DNA of 64,000 bases, taken from assembly GCA_964036045.1 (NCBI GenBank), contig OZ038379.1, positions 18,509,017 to 18,573,016 on the forward strand. Reading direction: 5' to 3'. The notes under the pieces were generated by a model. The model was not told where the DNA came from. It did no database searches and saw only the letters and a program-made list of their open reading frames with translations. Source of the DNA: Eutreptiella sp. 'Long Island Sound 2002' (Eukaryota; Euglenozoa; Euglenophyceae; Eutreptiales; Eutreptiaceae). The position numbers were made by a program, and so were the translations under genes. Of this stretch, positions 29,960 to 41,867 are shown piece by piece; the first letter of the stretch is position 1, and every line of letters begins with the position of its first letter.

Positions 29960-31161
29960 CCCCCTTTCTTTCTCTGCCTCAAGCCCCACTGCATCCAACA
30001 TCTCTTCAATCCTTCCCTCTTTCTTACTCAACATACACATCCACAAACTCCTACCTCTGCTTCCACTCCAACCAAACAATTCGTCCCCCAAATAACTCCC
30101 ATCTGGATTTCTGGGGCTGCCACGACCTCCTACAGCACCTCCAGCAAAAACAGAAATACACACTCATTTACACTGATGGATCAGACGACGCCTCATCCTC
30201 CCTCCCTTCAGGTTCAGCAGCGGTCATCACGCATCAACCTAATCACCACACCATCCTCACCAATCTCTCCCCCATCAAAGGATCCTATCCGGCAGAAATC
30301 TATTCCATTATCACTACACTCTTCTTTCCCAATGTCCCCTCCCTTCAACAACCCATCATCTTCGCCATTGACAACCTCTCGGTCAGCACCACACTCAACT
30401 TCCTTCAACCACTTAATCACCCACCATTTTCTTCCCACACTAATTCCTTTGCCCTTTGGTATAATCTCATTTGGCACCTTCTCCAACGTCTTACACATTT
30501 AAACATTCTCTTCACCTGGATTAAAGGCCATGCAGGTTTTCCAGGAAACGACACGGCCGACTCCATCGCTAAATGGATAACCCTTCATCTTTCTCTCCAC
30601 ATTACCCCCTCCTCATTCACCACTCTTGCTCTCCACCAAACGCCTCTGCCCGGAAGAATTACAACTAAACACACCAAACACAAACTCCCCACTCACGAAC
30701 ACAACAACATCCACCTCTCCCTCAGCAACAAATTCTTCCTCAAAGCCTAATGGTTTTCCACTTTCATTTTTAAATGGGTCAACGGACTTTACTGTTGCAA
30801 AGGTTACAAGCCTCACTTCATCCTCAACGAACACTTATGTCCCAAATGCAACACCCATCACCCCCTCGATCCCATCACATTCATCACCACATGCTCCCCA
30901 ACCACCCACCTACGCCAATTACTCTTCAACACCTGGACCCAACCCTTTAAAACCACGATTCTCTCCTGGTGGACCACCGCGACCTCAGGTGACAAACGAA
31001 ATTTTATCCGCACCATAATCCCCAACTCACTTAGCAACCTTCTTCGCACCCCTCCTCAGAACTCCTCTTACCACCAAAACGCCAAAAACCTGGACCTCGC
31101 TTTCAAGCAAAGACAAAAACCATTACAAAAAGCTATCTACGACATCAAACAAGGGAAGGGG
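29960..31161 (+). pseudogene. LINE-A, 3' part: RNase H and C-terminal zinc-binding domain
   Basis: Continues the LINE-A protein once G1 is removed; no start codon is expected. RNase H signatures are 'YTDGS' (from 30169), 'AIDN' and 'WIKGHAGFPGNDTADSIAKW'. The preceding 'FWGCHD' matches 'EWGCHD' at the same place in LINE-B. An in-frame TAA (30748-30750) interrupts the protein, but the same frame then gives a CX2CX2HHPXDPX6C motif (30838-30894), then WW and 'KRNFIRTIIPNSL', which match LINE-B. The LINE-A-like frame runs to about 31160, where a G3-family LTR begins. It is disabled unless the TAG and TAA are read through. Confidence 0.88.
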
Positions 31162-33516
31162 TGCTCTTGTTGCGTGCACAGCGTGAATGTTGAAGATGAC
31201 GGGCTACGCTTGCCACTCCTGGCTGAGTCATAGCTTGTTGTTTGTGTGATCAGCGCCATATATTTTAGCACGGCAAAGGCGGAAGAAGGAGCGTCTGCAG
31301 CGGAGGAACCAAGACCATCTCCACGTATTATACGCTTCTCAGATGGCCCTATAATACGCTGTCCACAAACGCCCCTATCAACCAAGCAAACTTAAGGAAC
31401 TCCACCCGTTCTCTTATAGAACGTGGGGTGGAGCCCCTTGGTAACCTAAACAAGGTTTACCGTGCGCATTTCGCGTGGCCTGCCCTTTAATGCGTGTGTG
31501 AATTCCCGAGCATGCACGGGTTTACCGTCAACCTCTGTTCTTCTTCCTAATCCCGTCCACAATCACGACCTCCACCAGGGGGTGGCCCCACCTGGGCTTA
31601 CCTACCTTACTCACCGCTGGAGAGTTCAGCAAGGTGAAGGAAAAACGAGACACAGGCGAGAAACGACAGTATGCATATGTGTGTATGTCTAATCACCCTG
31701 GACTTACCTTTAATCATCTGCAATCTTTCTAATCTTTCCCCCTATCGTTTGTTAGCGCTGCTACACGGCACGTTCACGGAGACCCGAGACAAGCAATGTG
31801 CATGCTGCATACGAGACGAGCACACCTGTGGTTTATACCTGATTCATTGAAGTCCTTCTGTTGATTCTTGAAATCTTGAATCTTGAATTCTTTCTGCCAA
31901 TGTGGTTGGAATCTTTATGTTAGTCTATTTATGTGTGTTTTGTCATTCTCGTCATTCTGCGTAACATACATTTATAATCTTATTAATTCTGTATTTTCCG
32001 GCGCTTCGCTAGGAGCCGCTCCTGCGTGAGGCCTTTTACTGCGTACGAATTTCTTGATTTAAAAAATCAAGAGATGACTACAAATTTTATAAAAATGTGC
32101 ATCTGATGCAAAATTGGATTCTGTCCAGGTGTGTGCCTTCAGAAAATTTCTAGGCCGTCATTTGGCGGATTTAGGTGTTGTCGCTTCGCGTTTGCGTGGA
32201 TTCGTCCCTCATCCTCCCATTCCTCTGTTGTACAGACCTCCTCGCAAAGCCTCGTTGAGTAGGCCGCTGTTCGGGCCGAAAAGCAGCAGAAGGAGACTGA
32301 ACCAGATTCAAGACCCCTCCAAGGGGCGATTCTAATTCAATCAGCGCACCCTCGCCCCAGTACCAGGACAGGTGTCTCCATTAGGTTCAATGAGACTTGG
32401 GTCGAGCGTCCTATGCGAGTATGGCGTTGGGTTGTGTCACGCTGCAGCTTGGAGGGAGGGATGCAAATGCATATGGTCCTGGCATGCCCTATTCTAACCC
32501 CACCAAGCCACAGGAACCCCGGCAGCGCCAAGAGCGCTGAGTTTTCTGTTGGAGATTGTCATCAACAAAGCAGCCAGAGTCGCTGGCCATGGTAAAGCGC
32601 TCTTTTCCAGTGTTAGGGAAGCTATAGATACTTTAAAGTAGGTGTGGAAACCAAGGAAAGGCGAAGAAAAGAAATCCCTTTTTCCTGAAAATGCGACAGT
32701 GGTGGACACCACAGCACAAGGGGGGAGTAAGAAAAAGTGCTTTTCCAATGCTCTAGGGTATACCTTAGTTGTATTAGAGGTGCCCTAAGCACTCTTGCAT
32801 TTTTATCTTAGTATTGGCCCAACCAAAATGGGTTATAACACATTTTGACCTGTGGAACCAAACACTAAATCAGGATGTTGTGTGGACCCCTTAATCCCCA
32901 AGCTATAAGCTATAAAACATCTTTTCCTGGGTTGCTGAGGCACTGATATACTGAAGGCAGAGCCTATGAATTTATCTATGTTTTCCCATGAATTCTTAGC
33001 TATCCTAGTGGTATGCACCCTAGGGGGCTGGGGCACCTCTTTTTGAGAGGTCCTGGGCTCAATACTCAGTCAGCCTAGCTAAGTAGGATTATCCCATCTA
33101 ACATGGCAGTGACTTCAGCGCCTCACGCCATGCCACATCAGCACCTATGGGACCCAAGAACAAAGAGTGCACATCTCAAGATGGCACTATGGATGAGAGT
33201 GAGCCCTTGGGGCAGTTTTCCAATCAGTGTTTCTCAAACATGTAAAATATTTCATCCTGAGTTGCAATGTATGCTAATTGCTGTGGTCTATTGTTGATAG
33301 TTGTCTTTATCTAACTCTTGGTGACTACAGCCCTTCATGCTTTGATCCTGATCTTCTTCTACTTGCTTATCTCTGGCTTGGGTTATCCTAGATTGATTGT
33401 ATTTCCACAATAAAACATTTTCCTCATCAAGAACAAGCAGCAGGAAACCTACACCAGCAGCAAGCAGCAGGAGAGGCACAACAAACACACAGTGTTGAAA
33501 TCACTATAAAACTTTC
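31162..33516 (+). repeat. Diverged G3-family LTR copy (I), perhaps a solo LTR
   Basis: Aligns over its length with the G3 3' LTR (52549-54948): shared blocks include GTGCACAGCGTGAATG-like, CGTATTATACG, a block around ACTCCACCCGTTCTC, TAGGCCGTCATTTG, GCGACAGTGG and the tRNA-like segment. It begins TGCTC after the purine run AAGGGAAGGGG and ends ACTTTC. No PBS follows, so I see no attached element. It is clearly more diverged than a recent LTR pair. Confidence 0.75.
32997..33087 (+). repeat. tRNA-like segment in LTR copy I
   Basis: Counterpart of the copies at 37615 and 54444, with a decayed B box (GGCTCAATACTC). Confidence 0.45.
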
Positions 33517-36500
33517 TAGAATACCTGGGGAATTCAAGACGGGGTTCCACCAGTCTTCAGGGGTACCTGGGCAAAATTCCGACGCCCCTGCTAAGTTTGT
33601 ATGGGCGCACTGAACCCTCCTGTATACTTCCCTGTTGGACTGCAGCGAAACATTACGTGCATAACAGCAGGAAACAAGTTCCGCAGCATTTCAGCATGAC
33701 AAATCGGTCTCCCCTGCAAGCAGGGATCTGGCCTCTGAGAACTGGAGCTCCAGAGGTCTTATCTGCTGACTAGCAGCAGAACGTCTTTGCGGTACAGCAG
33801 TGCAAGGCCTGTCGGGCCTTCAGGATGACCGCCTCGCCTGAGGGAGAGCGGTGCGTAACTTGCCCCCTTTGTCTATAGGTCCTACCTCAGGCCAAACCGC
33901 AGAAAGGGCGAGGCCATACCTCAACAATGACATTGGACAGATGGAAAGTTCGACCAACTGCGACTGCATGAAGAGCTGTTCATTGAATAGGCTGGATGAG
34001 CCCAGGTGGTAAATACACAAGAACCGTACACTCAACAGAGCGATTACTTCCCAGCTTCAGCAAATCATAGACGGCAGAAACGTACATTATGTCTGACCGA
34101 AAACACCAAATCTAGTTCGAAGGGCCTGTCGCTTGAGGTCGCTTGAGTTCAATGCCAGGCTACACAACTGAAAAAAACTCGAAGATATAAGCCAATAACA
34201 ATGAGATGGCACATACAGATTCAGAACAAAAATACTTGCTGCGCCACAGAAAGACAGTCCCGGGACGCCGCCAGTAAGGCATTTCAGTTGAGCCCCGCTG
34301 AACGTCCGGGGGGAAAATGCCCCGCACACATTTGTCTGTGCTGAGCTGCCTCTCACGGTCGACGCACCCTCCCTACAGTCAATCCGTACCGGGTCCGTCA
34401 AAGCAGTTTACCACATGGGACAGGGGCCATGGCATTTGCTGCCGGCCCTCCTTCGCGCTAGGGCCTCACTGTTTGAAGGTACTGACGCGGTGCGTATCCA
34501 ATGGATACGGACCCTGTGGGCAGCTCTGAACACATGCTCCACAGGGATGAATGGAACGGGGTCTCCAGATGCTGGCTTAGTTGTCACCCTCGGCAGGAAA
34601 GCTGGTACAGGCCTCTAGGTTCTCAGGCGGGCGTTTTGTCTCGGGTGCGTCTCGGATGCCGCACATGAAGTGACATTCTCTTGAAGGGCCGAGAACCTTG
34701 GCAGGCAAAGTGCTACCCTCGGACAGTTTAACAGTCAGAACTGCATTGGCACGCAATTGGTGAGAATATGATCAATTTTCTCAGCGAGATCAATAGAACC
34801 GTGCCATTAGGCCAACGCCTCATATATGTTTTGGCTGTCCGGTCTTCTATGGGTCACCCAAATCTCCTCTCGGGGTTGCTACTCTACGGATATCCAACAC
34901 ATTACCCGACCCGGCAAGTGCCGTGTTGCACCTCTCAAGCATACTAATACACAGTATTCCATCTGAAACTGCTTTCAGGTCTCTGGGCGACAAGTGGATA
35001 ACATCTACCACAGGAGGTATTGATTGACGTACATGAGTGGTCACAACACTGCGCCTTGTAGGCAATCCGAGTATGAGGCTCTGGTGCAGAAGTACCTAGT
35101 ACCGCACAGTGGCACGCAGCTACGAGTGGATGACAAGACTCACACTCCTGGTGAGAACTATGTCGAATAGGTTCTCGATCAGTTTATTCCATCACCTGAA
35201 TGGAAACCCAGGACACGGCCCTTGGCATGGCTCACCATATCCTCAAGGAAGGGACTACTTTGCCAACGGTGAAACAAAAAAAAGGAAAAAGGAAAGACTT
35301 AGTTAAGCGTCGTGCCGTAACCTGATATGGAACCCCCCTCTCGTGGGGGGACTATACGTCCTTCCTGGATTGCAATTGAGCTTAAGGAATTAAAACAAGC
35401 TTTCAGGACTTGGCGTGAGATAGCTCAGCAGTCTGACAACGATAAGCAGAGTAGAAGGAAGGATGGAGCAGTGCTTAGGGCTCTAACCTCCACTGTAAAA
35501 AACACACGGAAGTGAGTCACGCTTTTGGAGACCAGCACAGGGGCCTGGTTCTCCCTGAGGTACAAATTCCAGTCTGCAAATCTGCAAACCTCGGGGCCCG
35601 AACACAGGAGCCAATTACAAGAGCGTTCAATCCAAGGGACATGCGTCGCTCAATTCCCACAAACAACCTCTTATGACCCACATGGAAAGTTAATCGGACC
35701 ATCAGGGAATTTGCAGCGACCACTGGGCTTGCCACCGTTCTTAGGGCTTAGACGACAAAGTCTTCTCAGCATCAGGCACTGTCCTGAATGCGACGCACTG
35801 ATGTGGAACGAGGCATCTGTTGTGACCCCTTCAATCTGAAACTATGAAATGGACAATACAAGCAACACGATATACGTCAACACATGATCCCCACATGATG
35901 AATTAAGGCAAGGATGCTGGAAAACAACCGTGGGAATAACATATACTCTGATATGCCCTTGAACACACTGGACAGATCACACAAGAATATCTTACCGAAA
36001 TGGGAATGCGGATTGGGTCGTCCTCCGAGGATATTTCTAGCAACGTCTTTTTCAATGAAGTCAGTCATCATTTAGCCACACCGACAGGGCACCATACATA
36101 TGCACTCGTGCTCCTCTCCTGTTCCTATCACCCCTCAGAGAAGTGAACAACATTGTTGGGAGAAGAGCGAATATGGTTTCCATGCCTCCTTGCCGGTCTG
36201 CCCGAGGAGAGACCACTTTGTTTTGTATCAGGACTCCTCAGGGTGGACACCCCAGGGTGTTATCAGTGAGTGTACTAGCGATCTGGTGTCTGTTGACGGA
36301 CGTCTGCTATCCATATACGGTACAGAGCCCTGCTCGTGGCCGGTAACGTACAAGGGACTGAATGTACAGTTTGTTGTCAATTTGTCAGGAATGATTGGAA
36401 CGAAGGGAATACCCCTTAGTTCATGCAGCGGCAGTGTGCCGGGGTCAACCGAGGCATCTGCCGTGCCGTACACTCCAAAGGCTGCCTCAGCTCCATGCGT

Positions 36501-37347
36501 CTTACCAGCAGTACTGCTGTACAGACATTGGGGCAGGCGATGTGTGCAGACCCTAGAGACCAGCAATGCTGCAAAATTTATGATCAGATGACGCCTTCCA
36601 CAGGTTCTTGTAATAAGCTGGGGTATTTGGGCCTCTCAGAAGCTCTCTGGAGGATCTTTACTAGACCTGTCAGAGGTTCAAGATCCTAGAACACTAGGAC
36701 ATTTGCTCATATTTGGCTTATATTCCAAGCCTAAAGCTTACTGCTAGAGTGTACTACTCATAGGTACACTACAGAGAGCAGAGATCAGGCATACATTAGT
36801 AGCCATACATGAATGATCACACTCCATATGCTTAAAATGTGATTTAATCATGTTTTATAGCATTTTAGAAGGTTCTAATGTATTAGAAGCTACTTTGAAG
36901 CTATTTCGAAGCTTCAGATGGCCTGTTGCGACTGTCGCCGTCTTTTGCTGCCGACAGTGATTTACGTAACCTTGACAGTGCCTGCTGACAAGATAGACTA
37001 CTAAGAAAATTGATGAAATATAGGTTTTATTGGGTTTTAAATGGGAATTAATTGTTGTATCAAATTTCTTGTTATTTAGGCATGTGAACCCGTATTACTG
37101 GACCAGCCAGTTGGTCCAGCTCAATGTTCGTTCACTTTTTTGTCTTCTTGCTGTTGCCTGCTTTGTGCTCGCCACGATAGTCAATTGGAATGGAGATATT
37201 CATTTGCAACAATGTGATTTTGAAGTGCAAGACAAAGATAGAAGGGTTTATTGTGCACCCTAAGTACAAGCACAATACACTCCAGTAATCTGAAGTTCCA
37301 GCAAGAGACGACGACGAGGACAACGAGCAGCAGCTGGGCCAGCGTAC
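33517..37347. other. 3.8-kb stretch with no recognised gene; several perfect short hairpins
   Basis: Only short unrelated frames (the longest is 163 codons at 36100-36591, unassigned). It holds GC-rich inverted repeats: CCCTGC-AA-GCAGGG (33712-33725), CTGGAGCTCCAG (33742-33753) inside CCTCTG...CAGAGG, AAGGCC-5-GGCCTT (33804-33820) and CCCCCC-6-GGGGGG (35333-35350). It could be a remnant of another element. Confidence 0.5.
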
Positions 37348-38119
37348 GAGTAAGAAAATGTATATTTTCCTGCTAAAGGGTAAGCTTTAGTTGTTTTGGA
37401 GATGCTTAAAGGCATACATTTTTCTCTTAGTATTGGCCTATCCAAAAAGGGGTGACAAAACGTTTTGACCTATAAAACCAAGCATTAAAATTTGGATGTT
37501 GTTTGGACCCCTGACCCCACAACTGATTGGACTTATGCACCACTTTCTGGACTGACTGACGCGCTGACATTGATCCAGAGCCTATGCGTTTTTCTATATT
37601 TTCTCATGAATACTTAGCTGTCCTAGTGGTCTGCACCCTAGGGGGCTGGGGCACGTGTTTTTGAGAGGTCCTGGGTTCAATTCCCAGTCAGCCTAGCTAA
37701 GTAGGAAGGTCCCATGTGACATGGCAGTGACCGCAGCGCCACAAGCCATGCCACCTCAGCACCTATGGGACCCAAAACAAAGACTGCACATCTCTAGATG
37801 ACACTCTAAAAGACGGAGTTCCCATGTGGGCAGTTTTCACATGATTGTAGGATATTTTCTAACTATCTTTTCAAAAATCTGTAGTTATTGTGAGTTTCGT
37901 TTTTGTTACACTATCTCCTTTGACTGCAGCCCTTCATGTTGTGGATTTGATCCTGTGGCCCCCTGCTTGCACTGTGGGTACTTGGATTTCTGGTTGATTT
38001 CATCAAACCAGATTTGTCTGGAAAACCTGAGTTACACCAGGAAGCAGCAGGAGCAAGCAGACGCCCAAACAAAACAATATCATCAAAGCAAACAACAGTG
38101 AAAGCCTGTTTTAACTTTC
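37348..38119 (+). repeat. G3 5' LTR, truncated to its last 0.77 kb (copy II)
   Basis: Matches the end of the 3' LTR (54174-54948) closely, starting at GAGTAAGAAAA and ending ACTTTC directly before the PBS. Sequence before 37348 is unrelated to the LTR. Confidence 0.85.
37615..37705 (+). repeat. tRNA(Leu/Ser)-like segment in the G3 5' LTR
   Basis: TAGCTGTCCTAGTGG (A-box-like, 37615-37629) and GGTTCAATTCC (B-box match, 37674-37684) are separated as in a type II tRNA, with a GAGAGG variable-arm-like piece between. It is not a complete tRNA: the acceptor stem does not close. It may be a captured SINE or a tRNA remnant. Confidence 0.5.
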
Positions 38120-38130
38120 TGGTAGCAGAG
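38120..38130 (+). other. G3 primer binding site
   Basis: TGGTAGCAGAG directly after the LTR, the same initiator-Met-type site as in G2. Confidence 0.8.
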
Positions 38131-38216
38131 TTTTTTCACTCCTTGCGTACCTGCAACCCCGTGCAGTACAACCAGTACGTCGAGACTGACTCCACTGAAG
38201 GGCGAAGACATACAAC

Positions 38217-40288
38217 ATGAACATCAAGGACAAGACAGTGCCCTCAGCGCCAACGTCCAAACCTGCTGGTGAACCTGGACCTGAGGAGCCTGTACCTTCA
38301 GTGCCCTGACGTGGGCTGGGGGATGATTCCCTGGAGGGCTTGGGAGCTGCCCTCAGTGGACTTTCCGTTGGAGGACCTGAAGGCAAAGAAAAGGAGAAGG
38401 AGGTGGAAGCAGTGGATATGGGAGTCGAAGAGGTATATCCTGGAGATGGACACGAACCATCCGATGAGGTACCCTTCGAGGACAAACCTGTTGAGAGCGC
38501 GCCGAGCGTCTCTGATCACCCTGCAGTACCCTCTCCAACAACCACTACACTTGCAGCCACACATCCAGCGACATCCTCACCCACGACCACTCCGCCTATG
38601 GCTGAGGGTCTAGGCTTTACTGTTATCCCTTACTCCACCTATGGTCTGACTTCAGCCGCGACTGCGCCACCTGTGGCAACTGCAGTCAGTGAACCAGTGG
38701 CATCCAGCTCCACCTACACCGGTATTCCTGAGTCGATACCGCGCCGCTATGATGATGACCATCACAGACTTGCTGCGGCTGTGTACATGACCGGTATACC
38801 TGGCTATACGGCACCCAAGCCTGGCTGTACCATGCCAGCACCTGGCTTCAGCTCTCTGAGTGGCCTACGTGGCCCTGCGTCTTGTTGTGGAAGGAGCAGA
38901 GGATCAGGAAGATTCTCAAACAAGTCCTTGACGCGGTTGGAGATAGGAGAAGCCCTTCGAGAAGCCACTGCAGACCTAGTGGGCGATCTCACGCAGTAAT
39001 TCGAGGCCAAGTTGGAGCCCCTGATTCCTCTACAAGGGGCACCTACGACCATGGGAGCTTCACCACATCGTCTACAGGCCAATCATCTGGTGGCGGACTG
39101 ACGAACACCCTGGGATGCTTGAGGAGCCAACCTATGCCGACCGCGGCTGTGGTACCAAGGAGGCCTTTCGTACCAAGAGTGGCCCAGCCGCCCTACAGCC
39201 ACGTGGAGAACTCCAAGCGAGCCGACCTGGACCAGTTGGGGTTGACAGCCCTAAGGGCTATGGTTGATGTTGAGCCCTACCGCTCCAGTTACCTGGGCAG
39301 TGATCCTTCTGATGATGAGCCGCCATCTCTGATGTTTGCTTCACCCTTTGAGGACGATGACCATGAGGGGCCCAAGAACCCGAGCGGCAGGAAGAAGAAG
39401 AAAAAGAGTAAGACCATGCTCCACGAGAGACGCAGGTCCCAGGAGGCAAGGGCTATAGCCACCGACAAGATTGTGGTGAACCTGCCTGAGTTCACGGGGA
39501 CGGATCTCAGCAAGTTTGCCGAGAACTTCTGCCGGTTCCTGAGGATGACCGGCCAAACCCGTGCTAGTGGGCGAGTGAAGTGCGATCTGCTCCTGCAGTG
39601 CTGCAAGACCAAGTACCTAGAGAAGCAGGTCAAGCAGACCGTGGCGAAGTCCCCCACCTTCGCCGACGTGTTGGTTACCTTAGAGAGGCAGTACCCTTCC
39701 TACAAGATGGACCTCTCCATCCGGCCCGAGATCCAGAACCTGGCTGCACTGCCCAACAACCCCAAGCCGGCCAGGATTTCTGAGCTGCTGGCCGACTTGG
39801 ACCACTGGGTAGGTCGACTGACGCCCGGTTCCTATGGCAGCGATGAGCTGCTATTCTGGTTGGTGGCCAAGCTGCCACGAGAAGTGTGCGATGAATGCCG
39901 GGCAACTGCAGAGCGCAAGGCAAGGGCCCTTACCTACGAGGACCTGTCTGTGCTACTTTTGGAGGTTGCGCTGAAGAAAGAAAGCGACCAGCACCTGGAC
40001 ACCTATCATCCTGGAGGAGGCGGCTCTAGGAGCCATGGCCGGGGGTACCAAGGACCCCGACCTGGACGGGTGACTACCCCCCAAAATGCTCGCTTCATGA
40101 GCACTATCCAGGATCTCTTCTGGTGTGATGCCAGAGATGAGCAGGGTTGCCTGCTTCATGACCCTGATTGTGAGCAGCGGAACTGTTTCGTGGTCAAGGG
40201 GAAGAAGCAGGAGACCAACACCGGCAGCAAAGCCAGAATGCATGACCACTACAGGTGCACGATCACCTGTGGGTTCTGTGGTAAGAGG
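38217..40288 (+). pseudogene. gag: G3 Gag, main part
   Basis: Starts at ATG 38217, about 90 nt after the PBS. The frame meets TGA at 38307 and TAA at 38997, then shifts to the frame open from 38882. The N-terminal half is Pro/Thr/Ala-rich. The capsid-like part begins 'VVNLPEFTGTDLSKFAENF' and continues with 'SKFAENFCRFLRMTGQT' and a Trp/Leu helix region. A Gly/Arg-rich segment ('GGGGSRSHGRGYQGPRPG') precedes the zinc knuckle 'CGFCGKRKHYEV', which is cut by LINE-B at 40289-40304 and completed at 44744-44748. It is non-functional as it stands. Confidence 0.88.
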
Positions 40289-40304
40289 AAGCACTACGAG
40301 GTCG
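40289..40304. other. LINE-B target-site duplication, left copy
   Basis: AAGCACTACGAGGTCG (16 bp), repeated at 44728-44743. Confidence 0.93.
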
Positions 40305-41867
40305 GAGCACCCCTCCCTCAGGCAGTACACCTGCTACGCAAGCGACCGCTGGGACAGCGAAGCAAGGCTGGATTACATCTTTGCGTCCCCTCGCCTGGTA
40401 TCGCACTTTCCCCTTCTGGATGCTTCGGTCCTCACGGACTACACAATCTCTGACCACCACCCAGTGGTTGCGGTCTTCCAGTGCCCCTCCCCGATCCTTT
40501 TGTCTCAGCCCCCACTCCCCCCTTTCCTTTTTTGGAAGCTTTCTAGTGACGAAAAGCAGCAATTCTCCAACAGCATACGGCTCATCTCCGACTGGTGCCG
40601 GGACCTCCAGAACGCCCCTGCCAGGGCCCCATTGGAAGAGGTCATCGCCGCCACTGATTTCCTCCCTATGCAGGTTGGGTCTGCGTACCACAAAATCACG
40701 CGTCCGAAGCCGCAGCGCAAGGACCAAGAGGGCTACGGCAAGCTCAGGAAATTATTACGCTCACCCCCGCCTCCTTCTTCCCCTGCATTTCCCGAGCACA
40801 TTGCGGAAGTTCAGTCAGTGGTAAACACTCTACGGTCCTCGGACGAAACCAAAGCAAAGAGAAAGCTTCACAGTAGTCTGGTCCGAGGGGTCCAGATGAA
40901 AACCACAGTTGCTCGCACCCTCTGCCCTAAAGACCTAGAGCCTCTCGTAGTCAGAGATCCAGCCACCAGAGAGCTCCTGAGTGACCCGGCGGATGTAGCT
41001 AAAGGTTTCGGGGACACCCTGCTTCATCTTGGAGGGCATCCAGATTACGCCCCCCCCCAGGACTTCGTCGACGAGGTCCTGTCCCACTCCCCCACATGCC
41101 CCGTTTCTGCCAAGAACGGCCACATACCTCCTGTGACCTGGAGGGAGTTCCAGAACCACTTAAAGCACAGTAAGCCATCAAAAGCCGGGGGGCCGGACAA
41201 AACAAACAACTACGTCCTGGCCCTCTGTCCGGAACCCATTCAACGTTTTTTCCACTCCAATCTAAACCGCTTCCTCCACTCGCCCTTGCTGCCGCACTGG
41301 CTATGCGCAAAAATATGTTTGCTTTATAAAAAAGGCGACCCTTTCTCCCCTTCAAACTACCGTCCTATTGCCCTCTTAAACTGTATTTACAAACTCTTGG
41401 CCACTTTTGCCTGCAAACACCTGCGCGCTCAGGCTTTTGCACACGACATCATTTCAGAAATCCAGCACGGTGGCCTTCCCGGCCACCAATGCGCTGATCA
41501 TCTGTATCACCTCAAAGCCCTTTATGCAAAATCGAAGAAGAGCTACTCGCTGTTCATCGATTTGAATAAAGCCTTAAATTCAGTGCCTCATGGCACACTC
41601 TGGACCGTCCTCGAACGGGCCAATTTTTCTGCTTCCACAATTTCTCTCATAAAGCAACTATACTCCTTCCCTCAAGACAGCCCCATAATCAATGGCCGCA
41701 CTCCCCACGCATACCTCCAAACCAGGGGCCTCCGACAAGGATGTCCCCTCTCCCCCCTACTCTTCATTCTCTATCTCAACTCCCTCCACCACCATTTTTT
41801 CGCCACTGTGCCCCCCCCCGGGCAAATGCCCGCACTAGCCACCACGCCTACATCGACGACATCCTGA
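40305..41867 (+). pseudogene. LINE-B endonuclease end and RT, first frame
   Basis: The frame opens with the endonuclease end ('SEARLDYIFAS', 'TISDHHPVVAV'), then a linker and RT: 'YKKGDPFSPSNYRPIALL', 'DLNKALNSVPHGTLW', 'LRQGCPLSPLLF'. At a run of nine C (about 41811-41820) homology moves to another frame, so the polymerase motif C is encoded by the next entry. It is the closest relative in the window of LINE-A. Confidence 0.9.

Noticed and set aside
36100-36591. 163-codon plus-strand frame
   Set aside because: No domain or homologous-looking motif; within a region without other coding signs.
37615-37705. A true tRNA gene
   Set aside because: A- and B-box-like parts are present, but the acceptor stem does not pair and the copy is one of three LTR-embedded repeats.
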